14,071 bases of DNA from JADKFD01 sp050250665 (GTDB taxonomy: Bacteria > Pseudomonadota > Gammaproteobacteria > Xanthomonadales > SZUA-5): NCBI GenBank assembly GCA_050250665.1, contig JBFWOF010000089.1, forward strand, positions 1-14,071, given 5' to 3'. The notes below the pieces were generated by a model. The model saw only the letters and a program-made list of their open reading frames with translations, was not told where the DNA came from and did no database searches. The position numbers and the translations under genes were made by a program. Shown here piece after piece: positions 6,150 through 13,298 of the stretch. The stretch's first letter is position 1, and the number at the start of each line of letters is the position of its first letter.

Positions 6150-6227
6150 CTGTAGGAGCGACCTCGCGTCGCGACCGGCGAAGCGCCGATCCAGATTCTT
6201 GATCGCGCCGCAAGGGCGCTCCTACAG
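6150..6227. repeat. Inverted REP pair (TGTAGGAGCG type)
   Basis: CTGTAGGAGCG (6150-6160) and CGCTCCTACAG (6217-6227) are perfect inverted ends of a 78 bp element. Each half continues with its own GC palindrome (CTCGCGTCGCGACC; GATCGCGCCGCAAGGGCGC). This is the common two-unit REP arrangement known from Xanthomonadales and pseudomonads. Confidence 0.85.
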
Positions 6228-6296
6228 ATGAACAGGGGCGGCGTTGCGCTGACGCGCAAGCAAACCAGGATGCCGGTTCGTGGAAAACGCCGCGCT

Positions 6297-6390
6297 GCGG
6301 CGCCGCTTTGCGCTGAGCGGAGATCAACCGCGGCCGCGCAGGCGCGCGTCCCTCCTCCAAGAGCGGCCGCGCAGGCGCGCGTCCCTCCTC
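6297..6390. repeat. Dispersed GGCGCCGCTTTGC / GCGGCCGCGCAGG module, tail duplicated
   Basis: A GGCGCCGCTTTGC segment (about 6298-6311) and GATCAA precede two copies of a 28 bp unit beginning GCGGCCGCGCAGGCGCGCGT and ending CCCTCCTC (6330-6357 and 6363-6390, period 33 bp). A second, single-copy version of the whole module lies at 12941-12997. On the minus strand the units read through as the repeated peptide GRAPARPLL, but only inside repeat-derived open frames. Confidence 0.85.
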
Positions 6391-6427
6391 AGGGCTGCTT
6401 CGGGCCAGCCTCGGCGCTTCACCGATG

Positions 6428-6487
6428 TCGGAATCCGCCTGACTGGCGGTGGTGCAGGGATGCTGGCTCGCGGTAGGCGGGTTCCGA
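6428..6487. repeat. Inverted element at the 3' end of the ABC permease gene
   Basis: TCGGAATCCGCCT (6428-6440) and AGGCGGGTTCCGA (6475-6487) are inverted with one mismatch, enclosing 34 bp. The element ends one base before the permease stop codon (6489-6491, minus strand). It belongs to the same GGAATCCGC/GCGGGTTCC family as the hairpin at 11418-11444. It could serve as the permease transcript's 3' stem-loop. Confidence 0.7.
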
Positions 6488-6488
6488 C

Positions 6489-7922
6489 CTACGTTGCGCC
6501 ATCGAAACGGATGGGCCAGCGGATGGCCTGGGCGCGGGCGTAGGCGTAGAAGCCGCCGGCGCCGGCGAGGACCAGGGCCGCCACCAGGATCGGTGCCCTG
6601 GAATACAGCGCTGCCGAGACGCACAGCGAGGTCGGGATGGCGCCGAGCATGCCCAGCACGATCATGCCGAGGATCAGCCGGGGCCGCTCCGAATCCAGCA
6701 GCATCAGGACCACGCCGAGACCGGCCAGACTGCTGCCGAAGGCACCGGCGGTGCCGCCCAGGATCAGTGGCCAGCGTTGCTCCTGCGGATAGAGCAGGCT
6801 GAGCACGGCCAGCAGCGTCACCGCAAACAGGGTGGATGGCAGCAGCGAGCGAGTCAGCGCCGAGACCACGGCCTCGCTGAACGCCAGTTGCGAGCGCGGC
6901 GCCGAAGCCAGATACACGTCGACCAGACTGGGCCGCAGCATCAATGTCGCCCGGTGCAATTGCTGGAAGCGCAGCGCGGTCAGCAAACCGACGTAGCTGG
7001 CCACCAGGCCGATTGGCGGTGGCCCGGAAGCACGCTGGCCGAAGATCCAGGCAATGAAGCCGACAAAAGCCGCCGTGATCAGCGTCTCCAGGGCCATGCC
7101 ACGCCAGTGAGTATTGGGTAGCAGCACCATGCCGATGGCGCGGTCTGTGGAGCCGCGACGACCCTGCTCCAAGGCCCGCAGGGCGCCGTCAAACGCGGTG
7201 GCCGAGAAGCGGTGCTGCAGCTTCTGCATCCAGATGGCGATGCCGCCAGCCTGACTGATGCGGGCCTGATCGGCAGCGCTGCTGAGGTCGGCGACATTGA
7301 GATCGGCCGGTGACAGCGTCGGCGCACCATCGCTGATCCGCATCAATCGACGCCAGACGATGCGCATCAGGATCGCGGCCACTGCCAGGAGCAACAGCGG
7401 CGACAACGGCGATTCGGTCAGTGCCAGCCAGATTTCCTTCGCCACATTCGGCCAGATGCCCAAGGGCAGCGGCACCAGCCAGACCAGTGCTGCCCAGCGC
7501 AAGCCGCTGCCGGTAGCCATCGATGTCGACAGCAGCAGGCACAAGCCACCGACCACCAGCAGGCCATTGGCACCGCAGGCATGGGCGATGGCGCCGGGCA
7601 ACAGGGCGAAGATCAGCAGATAGCAGGCCCACACCATGGCCAGCGCGCTGCGGAAACGCGGCAGGGTTTGCGACTCCGGGCGGCAGACCGAGGTCCAGAC
7701 CATGGCGCTGAGCATGCCGATGAACATCAGCGCATAGGCGTGCAGCGCCAGCGAGCCGTATACCCATTTGGGCTTGCCTGACCATGCCAGCACGCCCCAG
7801 CCAGCGGCCATCATCAGGCCCATGAACAAGGCCGCCAGCGGATAGCGCTGCAGCGGCAGCTTCAGCAGGGCGCTGACCGAGGAGGCAAACTGCCGGCGTT
7901 GCCGGATCGAGGGCATCGCCAT
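6489..7922 (-). CDS. ABC exporter permease-like multi-pass membrane protein
   Basis: A 477-residue, strongly hydrophobic protein. The N-terminal half has about five to six membrane segments (for example LAALFMGLMMAAGWGVLAW at 26-44, ALMFIGMLSAMVW, LLIFALLPGAIAHACGANGL, LLLLAVAAILMRIVW). A ~100-residue cytoplasmic linker (about 205-285) follows. The C-terminal half adds another five to six (TLITAAFVGFIAWIFG, LLPSTLFAVTLLAVLSLLY, LILGMIVLGMLGAIPTSLCV, ILVAALVLAGAGGFYAYA). The ATG overlaps the stop of the ATPase gene (TGATG, 7922), so the two are translationally coupled and should form one transporter. No motif reveals the substrate. The arrangement resembles YtrB/CcmA-type two-gene exporters, but no GntR regulator is present. 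Confidence 0.85.
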   Translation of the reverse strand: MAMPSIRQRRQFASSVSALLKLPLQRYPLAALFMGLMMAAGWGVLAWSGKPKWVYGSLALHAYALMFIGMLSAMVWTSVCRPESQTLPRFRSALAMVWACYLLIFALLPGAIAHACGANGLLVVGGLCLLLSTSMATGSGLRWAALVWLVPLPLGIWPNVAKEIWLALTESPLSPLLLLAVAAILMRIVWRRLMRISDGAPTLSPADLNVADLSSAADQARISQAGGIAIWMQKLQHRFSATAFDGALRALEQGRRGSTDRAIGMVLLPNTHWRGMALETLITAAFVGFIAWIFGQRASGPPPIGLVASYVGLLTALRFQQLHRATLMLRPSLVDVYLASAPRSQLAFSEAVVSALTRSLLPSTLFAVTLLAVLSLLYPQEQRWPLILGGTAGAFGSSLAGLGVVLMLLDSERPRLILGMIVLGMLGAIPTSLCVSAALYSRAPILVAALVLAGAGGFYAYARAQAIRWPIRFDGAT

Positions 7923-8821
7923 CAGCCGAGCTCGATGAAGATGTCTTCCAGCGACATCGGCGAGGTCACGGCGCTGGCACCGAAGCGCGCCGCGAAATTC
8001 TCCACCGAGGCCGCATCGAGACCGTCGACGATCCAGTGCGCGCCGCCGTCCTCGATGGTCTGGCGCAATATGCCCGGATGGCGCCAGTCTGCCGGTGGCT
8101 GCGCCCCCAGCAAATCCACCCGGCGCACCCGTGTCTTCAAGGTCGGCAGATCGCAGGAGAACTGGATGCGCCCGGATTTGAGCAGCGCAATCTCGGCGTC
8201 GGCGCGTTCCAGATCGGTGGTGATATGGGTCGAGAACACCACGGTCTTGCCCGGGCGCCGGGTGATCCGCAGCAGCTCATCCAGAAACAGCCGCCGCGTC
8301 TGCGGATCCAGACTGGCCACCGGTTCGTCCAGCAGCAGCAGATCCGGATCAGGGGCAATGGCGCGGATGATCGCCAGCTTCTGGCGCTGACCCTGGGACA
8401 GTTCTCCGATCTTCTTGGCCGAATCGACTTCCCAGCGTCCGAGCAGGCCGTCCACCATCTCGCTGTTCCAGCGCTCGTAGAAGGCGGCGTGAAAGGCCAG
8501 GTACTGCCGCACCTTCATCCACGGAAACAGATCGAAGCTCTGCGGCACGTAGCCAATCCGGTGCAGCGTCTCCGGGCGCAGCTCGGTCACCGCTTCGCCA
8601 AACAGGGCGATGTCGCCGGTGTCCACCGGCGACAGGCCTAGCGCGCAGCGAATCAGCGTCGACTTGCCGGCGCCATTGCGCCCCAGCAGCCCCACCACCC
8701 GGCCGGTGGGCAGGGACCAGTCCAGATAATCCAGTACGGTCTGCTTGCCAAAGCATTTGCGCAGACCCTTGATGCGCAAAGCGCTGGCGGTATCAGCTGC
8801 CGAAATCATGCGTTTGACCAT
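7922..8821 (-). CDS. ABC transporter ATP-binding protein
   Basis: A 299-residue ATPase with all the expected motifs: Walker A GRNGAGKST (47-55), Q-loop glutamine at 94 (YVPQSFD), signature LSQGQRQ (141-147), Walker B LLLLDEP (161-167), D-loop SLD (170-172) and switch histidine in STHIT (197-201). After the nucleotide-binding domain, about 80 residues (220-299) form the C-terminal extension typical of exporter-type ATPases. The final MSLEDIFIELG is a common end of that family. I chose ATG 8821 (MVKRM) over ATG 8809. The open frame upstream to 9016 reaches into the divergent gene and has no domain homology. No strong RBS is visible. Coupled to the permease by TGATG. Confidence 0.93.
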   Translation of the reverse strand: MVKRMISAADTASALRIKGLRKCFGKQTVLDYLDWSLPTGRVVGLLGRNGAGKSTLIRCALGLSPVDTGDIALFGEAVTELRPETLHRIGYVPQSFDLFPWMKVRQYLAFHAAFYERWNSEMVDGLLGRWEVDSAKKIGELSQGQRQKLAIIRAIAPDPDLLLLDEPVASLDPQTRRLFLDELLRITRRPGKTVVFSTHITTDLERADAEIALLKSGRIQFSCDLPTLKTRVRRVDLLGAQPPADWRHPGILRQTIEDGGAHWIVDGLDAASVENFAARFGASAVTSPMSLEDIFIELG

Positions 8822-8985
8822 TCGATCCAAGGATGCCGAGGATACGGAAAGCGTCAACAACTGGGACATGCCAAAGGGCAGGCAAGCAGGAATCTGCGCC
8901 GATCCGCGCGAAGTCTTGGCCTCTGAGCACGCGTGCGCGCGTTCAAATGAGAATCTTGACGGTCGCGACAGAGGCTTTGGGCGTG

Positions 8986-9375
8986 ATGAACAATCGCATG
9001 CTCGTGGTATTCGCAATCGGACTTCTGCTGGGGCTGTTGCTGGGTGTGGGCGTAGTCACCAGCGGGCGGTTCACATTGCCTGTGGCTGACAAGTCTCCTC
9101 GAGCGATAGGGATCGTTGCGCCCACATTTCCCGCAATCAAGCACCCAGACATCAGCGTCGACACCATGATTCAAATACAGGACATGTTGCTTACCGCCCA
9201 GGCAATGATCCGCTTGGACAATTTGAACGGCGCCGCAGGTCTCTATGAGCGGGTATTGACTCGGTTCGACTGCAGCAACCGAGAAGCCCGCAGAGGTCTG
9301 AAGGCATCGGATCCGGGTCGCTATGCCCGGGTAGCCAAAGACTGTTCAGGAGCGGCTCCGCTGGCGCAGCGCTAA
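8986..9375 (+). CDS. Small membrane-tethered protein of unknown function
   Basis: A 129-residue protein with one N-terminal membrane anchor (MLVVFAIGLLLGLLLGVGVV, residues 5-24) and a ~105-residue soluble part, probably periplasmic. Residues about 58-105 (VDTMIQIQDMLLTAQAMIRL, DNLNGAAGLYERVLTRFD) look like a pair of amphipathic helices of the TPR kind, ending in two cysteines (C96, C120) that could form a disulphide. The ATG at 8986 is preferred (GAGG and GGG upstream); ATG 8947 would give 142 residues. The longest frame overlaps the divergent ATPase gene. Codon usage looks more AT-tolerant than that of its neighbours. It faces away from the ABC pair across 164 bp, so a shared control region is possible. 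I do not recognise the family. Confidence 0.65.
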   Translation: MNNRMLVVFAIGLLLGLLLGVGVVTSGRFTLPVADKSPRAIGIVAPTFPAIKHPDISVDTMIQIQDMLLTAQAMIRLDNLNGAAGLYERVLTRFDCSNREARRGLKASDPGRYARVAKDCSGAAPLAQR

Positions 9376-9380
9376 GTGCC

Positions 9381-9393
9381 AGGGGCGAAACGC
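9381..9393 (+). terminator. Small hairpin after the 8986-9375 gene
   Basis: GGGCG-AAA-CGCCC, a 5 bp stem, lies within ten bases of the stop at 9375 and has no T-run. Weak candidate 3' structure separating this gene from hutU. Confidence 0.3.
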
Positions 9394-9469
9394 CCAACCT
9401 GATCGCAGCCACCGGTGCGCGTACTGGCCGCTATCATGGCCGGTCTGTCCCGTTACCAGTGACCTTCGA

Positions 9470-11134
9470 ATGAGCACCCGTATCGATCACACCCGACTGG
9501 TCCGCGCCGCGCGCGGCAGTGCGATCAGCTGCAAGAGCTGGCTCAGCGAGGCGCCCTTGCGCATGCTGATGAACAACCTCGATCCCGAAGTCGCGGAAAG
9601 TCCGGCGGAACTGGTGGTTTACGGCGGCATCGGTCGCGCCGCGCGCGACTGGGAGTGCTTCGATGCCATCGTGAAGGCACTGACCGATCTGGAAGCCGAC
9701 GAAACCTTGCTGATCCAGTCCGGCAAACCGGTCGGCGTGCTGCGCACCCACGCCGATGCGCCGCGGGTGCTGCTGGCCAATTCCAATCTGGTGCCGCACT
9801 GGGCGACCTGGGAGCACTTCAACGAGCTCGATCGCAAGGGCCTGATGATGTACGGGCAGATGACTGCCGGCTCGTGGATTTACATTGGCTCGCAAGGCAT
9901 CGTCCAGGGCACCTACGAGACCTTTGTCGAGATGGGGCGGCAGCATTTCGGTGGCAATCTCACCGGCAAGTGGATTCTGACCGCCGGCCTCGGCGGCATG
10001 GGCGGCGCCCAGCCACTGGCGGCGGCGATGGCCGGTGCCTGTTCGCTCAATATCGAATGCCAGCAGAGCCGCATCGACATGCGTTTGCGCACGCGTTACC
10101 TGGACGAGCAGGCCAGCGATCTGGACGACGCCCTGGCGCGCATCGCCGCCCACACCGCGGCCGGCAAGGCGGTCAGCGTCGGTCTGCTCGGCAATGCCGC
10201 GGAAATCCTGCCCGAGCTGGTGCGGCGCGGGGTCAAGCCCGATGCCGTGACCGACCAGACCAGCGCCCACGATCCGGTCAACGGCTATCTGCCCAGTGGC
10301 TGGACCGTGGAGCAGTGGTTCCAGCGCCGCAAGGCCGACCCCCAGGGCACCGCACGTGCCGCCAAGGCCTCGATGCGCGATCACGTCGAAGCCATGCTGG
10401 CCTTCCATGCCCAGGGCATTCCCACCTTCGACTACGGCAACAACATCCGCCAGATGGCCAAGGACGAGGGCCTCGCGCATGCCTTCGACTTCCCCGGATT
10501 CGTGCCGGCCTATGTGCGTCCGCTGTTCTGTCGCGGCATCGGGCCTTTCCGCTGGGTGGCGCTGTCGGGTGATCCCGAAGACATCCGCAAGACCGACGCC
10601 AAGGTCAAGGAGCTGATACCCGATGACCCGCATCTGCATCACTGGCTGGACATGGCCGAGCAGCGGATCGCCTTCCAGGGCCTGCCGGCGCGCATTTGCT
10701 GGGTGGGCCTCGGCCAGCGCCACCGACTGGGTCTGGCCTTCAACGAAATGGTGCGCACGGGCGAGCTGAAGGCGCCGATCGTGATCGGTCGCGACCATCT
10801 GGATTCAGGCTCGGTGGCTTCACCCAATCGCGAAACCGAAGCAATGAAGGATGGCTCCGATGCAGTCTCCGACTGGCCGCTGCTGAACGCCATGGGCGCC
10901 GTCGCCGGCGGCGCCACCTGGGTGTCACTGCATCATGGCGGCGGTGTCGGCATGGGCTACTCGCAGCACTCCGGCATCGTCATCGTCTGCGACGGCTCTA
11001 CCGACGCCGACCGCCGCATCGCCCGGGTGCTGTGGAACGACCCGGCCATGGGCGTGTATCGCCATCACGATGCCGGCTACCAGATCGCCACCGACTGCGC
11101 CCATGAGCAGGGCTTGAAGCTGCCGATGGGGTGA
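9470..11134 (+). CDS. hutU: Urocanate hydratase (urocanase)
   Basis: A full-length 554-residue enzyme that converts urocanate to 4-imidazolone-5-propanoate, the second step of histidine degradation in the cytosol, with tightly bound NAD+ acting as electrophile. The NAD-binding glycine cluster is TAGLGGMGGAQPLA (171-184). The catalytic cysteine lies in GLPARICWVGLG at position 410, the same number as Cys410 of the Pseudomonas putida enzyme. Other hallmarks are YGGIGRAARDW (51-61), PLFCRGIGPFRWVALSGDPE (351-370), GRDHLDSGSVASPNRETEAM and SLHHGGGVGMGYSQHSG near the end. The start ATG 9470 gives the family's normal length; no good RBS is seen. hutH, hutI, hutG and hutC are not in this window, so the gene is detached from a hut operon here. 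Its stop is followed at once by a TTGTCGG array. Confidence 0.98.
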   Translation: MSTRIDHTRLVRAARGSAISCKSWLSEAPLRMLMNNLDPEVAESPAELVVYGGIGRAARDWECFDAIVKALTDLEADETLLIQSGKPVGVLRTHADAPRVLLANSNLVPHWATWEHFNELDRKGLMMYGQMTAGSWIYIGSQGIVQGTYETFVEMGRQHFGGNLTGKWILTAGLGGMGGAQPLAAAMAGACSLNIECQQSRIDMRLRTRYLDEQASDLDDALARIAAHTAAGKAVSVGLLGNAAEILPELVRRGVKPDAVTDQTSAHDPVNGYLPSGWTVEQWFQRRKADPQGTARAAKASMRDHVEAMLAFHAQGIPTFDYGNNIRQMAKDEGLAHAFDFPGFVPAYVRPLFCRGIGPFRWVALSGDPEDIRKTDAKVKELIPDDPHLHHWLDMAEQRIAFQGLPARICWVGLGQRHRLGLAFNEMVRTGELKAPIVIGRDHLDSGSVASPNRETEAMKDGSDAVSDWPLLNAMGAVAGGATWVSLHHGGGVGMGYSQHSGIVIVCDGSTDADRRIARVLWNDPAMGVYRHHDAGYQIATDCAHEQGLKLPMG

Positions 11135-11176
11135 GGGCTGGTTGTCGGTTGTTGGTTGTTGGTTGTCGGTTGTCGG
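11135..11176 (+). repeat. TTGTCGG heptamer array abutting the hutU stop codon
   Basis: Five consecutive 7 bp units, TTGTCGG, TTGTTGG, TTGTTGG, TTGTCGG, TTGTCGG, occupy 11142-11176. The preceding GGGCTGG (11135-11141) is in phase and looks like a decayed unit, which would make the array start at the base after the stop (11132-11134). Two more units (TTGTCGG, TTGCTGG) occur at 11222-11235. Confidence 0.85.
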
Positions 11177-11363
11177 TAGAAGCGGGCTCACGCGGAGGCG
11201 CGGAGGGCGCAAAGACGAGCGGTTGTCGGTTGCTGGTTTCGGCGATGGAGCGGGAGTTGGAGCTTGGTGCCGTTATCGGTGCGTCTTGCCATGAAGCCGC
11301 GTGAAATTGGCCGTCGCCCGAGGCGAGGTGCTGCGGCGCCGCGTTGCCAGGGGCTGCAGTAGC

Positions 11364-11444
11364 GTAGGGTGTATCCGCCGCAGGCGTATCCACCGTTGAG
11401 TTTGCGGCAAGCTTGGCGGCGGAATCCGCTGCGCGGGTTCCGCC
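11364..11444. repeat. Two GTAGGG-type palindromes inside the hutU-pgk cassette
   Basis: GGCGGAATCCGC-TGC-GCGGGTTCCGCC (11418-11444) is a 12 bp stem with one G-T pair and a 3 nt loop, followed by CTACC. GTAGGGTGTATCCGCC-GCA-GGCG (11364-11386) is a partner with CGCC/GGCG at its centre. Together they form an inverted pair of the same family as the element at 6428-6487. Confidence 0.7.
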
Positions 11445-11519
11445 CTACCGAAGCTGTAGCTGTCCGTCGCAGCTTTTCTCCGCGCCCTCCGCGCCTCCGC
11501 GTGAGCCCGCTTCTACCGG

Positions 11520-11554
11520 CAACCGACAACCGACAACCGACAACCGACAACCGT
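11520..11554 (-). repeat. CAACCGA (= TTGTCGG on minus) array abutting the pgk stop codon
   Basis: Four exact CAACCGA units (11520-11547) plus CAACCGT (11548-11554) run up to the base next to the pgk stop (11555-11557, minus strand). Read in the direction of pgk transcription, the units are TTGTCGG, the same sense orientation as after hutU. Confidence 0.9.
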
Positions 11555-12733
11555 TCACCCCGCCGCGCGCTGCTCCAGCATCGCCACCGCCGGCAAGGTC
11601 TTGCCTTCCAGAAATTCCAGGAAAGCGCCGCCGCCGGTGCTGATGTAGCCGATGTCCTTCTCGATGCCGTACTTCTCGATTGCGGCCAGGGTGTCGCCGC
11701 CGCCGGCAATGGAGAAGGCCTGGGATCTGGCAATTGCCTGTGCGATGGCCTTGGTGCCCTCGCCGAAGGCGTCGAATTCGAACACGCCGACCGGACCGTT
11801 CCAGACCACGGTGCCGGCTTTGGCGATGAGTTCGGCATACAGCGCGGCGGTCTTCGGGCCGATATCCAGGATCATTTCCTCGGCGGAAACGGTCTCGATG
11901 CCCTCGATCGTGATTTGCGAATCAGCGGCGAAGGCTGGCGCAGTGACCACGTCCAGCGGTAGCGGGATACTGGCGCCTCGGGCCTGGGCCTTGGCGACGA
12001 TGGCGCGGGCGGCGTCGAGCAGATCGGGCTCGTGCAGGGATCGGCCTACACCAAACCCGGCGGCGGCAATGAAGGTGTTGGCGATGCCGCCACCGACGAT
12101 CAGCTGGTCGACCTTGTCGACCAGGCTGCCCAGCAGTTCCAGCTTGGTCGAGACCTTCGAACCGGCAACGATGGCCAGCAATGGTCGCGCCGGCTGTTTC
12201 AAGGCCTTGGCCAGCGCATCGAGTTCCGCGGCCAGTAGTGGGCCGGCGCAGGCAATGGGTGCATATCTGGCGACGCCATGGGTCGATGCCTGGGCCCGGT
12301 GAGCGGTGCCGAAGGCGTCCATCACGAACACATCGCAGAGCGCGGCCATGCGCCGCGACAGGGCTTCGTCGTCCTTGCCCTCACCAGCGTTGAAGCGCAC
12401 GTTCTCGCACAGCGCGAGCTCGCCCGGCGCGACCTCGACACCATCCAGCCAGTCACGCACCAGTGGCACCGGCTGCCTCAGATGCGCACTCAACCATTCC
12501 GCGACCGGCGCCAATGAGGCTTCCGGATCGTAGACGCCCTCCTTGGGGCGTCCCAGATGCGACATGACCATGACCCGGGCGCCGGCAGCCAGCGCCGCGC
12601 GGATCGTCGGCAGCGCGGCGGCAAGCCGCTGTTCGCTGGTGATCTGGCCATCCTTGATCGGTACGTTGAGGTCTTCCCGGATCAACACGCGCTTGTGGTG
12701 CAGATCAAGGTCAGTCATGCGCAGGAAGTTCAT
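11555..12733 (-). CDS. pgk: Phosphoglycerate kinase
   Basis: A 392-residue cytosolic glycolytic enzyme that transfers phosphate between 1,3-bisphosphoglycerate and ADP. N-domain substrate residues are visible in RVLIREDLNVPIKDG (15-29), SHLGRP (58-63) and ENVRFNAGEGKDD. The hinge and nucleotide domain show VAGSKVSTKLELL, LIVGGGIANTF, VWNGPVGVFE, SIAGGGDTLAAIEKYG and the ending STGGGAFLEFLEGKTLPAVA. The ATG at 12733 is preferred; a TTG at 12739 and an ATG at 12718 (MTDLDL) are alternatives. Only a weak GAGAA lies upstream. In many proteobacteria pgk sits with gap, pyk or fba; here it stands alone, converging on hutU and divergent from the response regulator. Two GGGACTC heptamers (12793-12806) lie ~60 bp upstream. 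Confidence 0.98.
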   Translation of the reverse strand: MNFLRMTDLDLHHKRVLIREDLNVPIKDGQITSEQRLAAALPTIRAALAAGARVMVMSHLGRPKEGVYDPEASLAPVAEWLSAHLRQPVPLVRDWLDGVEVAPGELALCENVRFNAGEGKDDEALSRRMAALCDVFVMDAFGTAHRAQASTHGVARYAPIACAGPLLAAELDALAKALKQPARPLLAIVAGSKVSTKLELLGSLVDKVDQLIVGGGIANTFIAAAGFGVGRSLHEPDLLDAARAIVAKAQARGASIPLPLDVVTAPAFAADSQITIEGIETVSAEEMILDIGPKTAALYAELIAKAGTVVWNGPVGVFEFDAFGEGTKAIAQAIARSQAFSIAGGGDTLAAIEKYGIEKDIGYISTGGGAFLEFLEGKTLPAVAMLEQRAAG

Positions 12734-12792
12734 GGGCAAGTTTCTCGGGCTGGCGGGTCTGGCGGATAGGATAGCTGGCGGGCAGGGGGCGC

Positions 12793-12806
12793 GGGACTCG
12801 GGACTC
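12793..12806. repeat. Two tandem GGGACTC heptamers upstream of pgk
   Basis: GGGACTC occurs twice in succession with period 7. Short, but the unit length is the same as in the longer arrays of this window. Confidence 0.5.
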
Positions 12807-12817
12807 GTACCGCGACG

Positions 12818-12848
12818 GCGTCATTGCGAGCGCAGCGAAGCAATCCAG
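12818..12848 (+). repeat. GTCATTGCGA…GAAGCAATCCAG dispersed repeat
   Basis: GCGTCATTGCGAGCGCAGCG followed by AAGCAATCCAG, a complete single unit. Compare 13825-13862 (same ends with a slightly longer middle) and the inverted element at 3980-4077. Confidence 0.85.
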
Positions 12849-12940
12849 TGCTGTTGAGAGGGGCATCTGGGTGTTGTTCCTGCGCTTGCCTCGTGTCACC
12901 CGCAAGCCATGCCTGCATGACCATGCGGGTTGCCCAGGAG

Positions 12941-12997
12941 GGCGCCGCTTTGCACCCATTGAAGATCAAGAGCGGCCGCGCAGGCGCGCGTCCCTCC
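12941..12997. repeat. Second copy of the GGCGCCGCTTTGC / GCGGCCGCGCAGG module
   Basis: GGCGCCGCTTTGC at about 12942-12954, GAAGATCAAGA, then the unit starting GCGGCCGCGCAGGCGCGCGT and ending CCCTCC (12972-12997). The order is the same as at 6297-6390, which shows that the two parts travel together. Here the tail is single. The surrounding 12740-13298 spacer holds no gene I can support. Confidence 0.85.
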
Positions 12998-13050
12998 ACA
13001 TGCAGGCTCCGATCCAGGCGCTTCATTCATCGGACCTCGGCCGAACGCCC

Positions 13051-13092
13051 GTAGCCTTTCCCCGTGCCCCGTGCCCCGTGCCCCGTGCCCCG
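13051..13092. repeat. GTAGCCTTTC + CCCCGTG heptamer array (4 units)
   Basis: GTAGCCTTTC leads into four exact CCCCGTG units (13060-13087) and a final CCCCG. The minus strand therefore has five GGGG tracts separated by CAC, a canonical G-quadruplex pattern. The same leader and array recur at 13976-14052. It lies about 205 bp upstream of the response regulator. Confidence 0.9.
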
Positions 13093-13298
13093 CCTACGAC
13101 GACCCTCGGGCAATTTCCCACCATCCGCTGGCGCATGGCCCCCTGTTTGACGGATGCTTGCAGCGTCGGCATCTTGGCGGGCGTCTGCGGACGTGAACCA
13201 TGCCGCAGGAAATGCAGTGCCGAATCGGCATGCTCTCGCTCCCGCTGGCGGCTGGGGAGCAGCGGCGGGACCGATGACTGTGGACACAAGGGGAAACC

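Larger units (their letters stand above)
11142..11554. repeat. ~413 bp inverted cassette between convergent hutU and pgk
   Basis: The arms are inverted copies about 70 bp long: left 11142-11210, right 11482-11554. Their inner 36 bp (11175-11210 versus 11482-11517, starting GGTAGAAGCGGGCTCACGCG on the left) are identical. The outer parts are TTGTCGG arrays facing CAACCGA arrays, with one T/C mismatch in the first unit. The 271 bp centre holds two smaller palindromes. The cassette fills the entire spacer from stop codon to stop codon and encodes no credible protein. It could form a cruciform, or act as a bidirectional 3' structure for both genes. Confidence 0.85.

Noticed and set aside
6037..6624. 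Minus-strand open frame of 195 codons with GRAPARPLL repeats
   Set aside because: It is composed of REP and GCGGCCGCGCAGG repeat sequence and overlaps the end of the real permease gene in another frame.
9409..9437. Sigma-70 promoter for hutU using TATCAT at 9432-9437
   Set aside because: The -10 match is fair, but the sequence at the -35 position (CCACCG) is a poor match and nothing else supports it.
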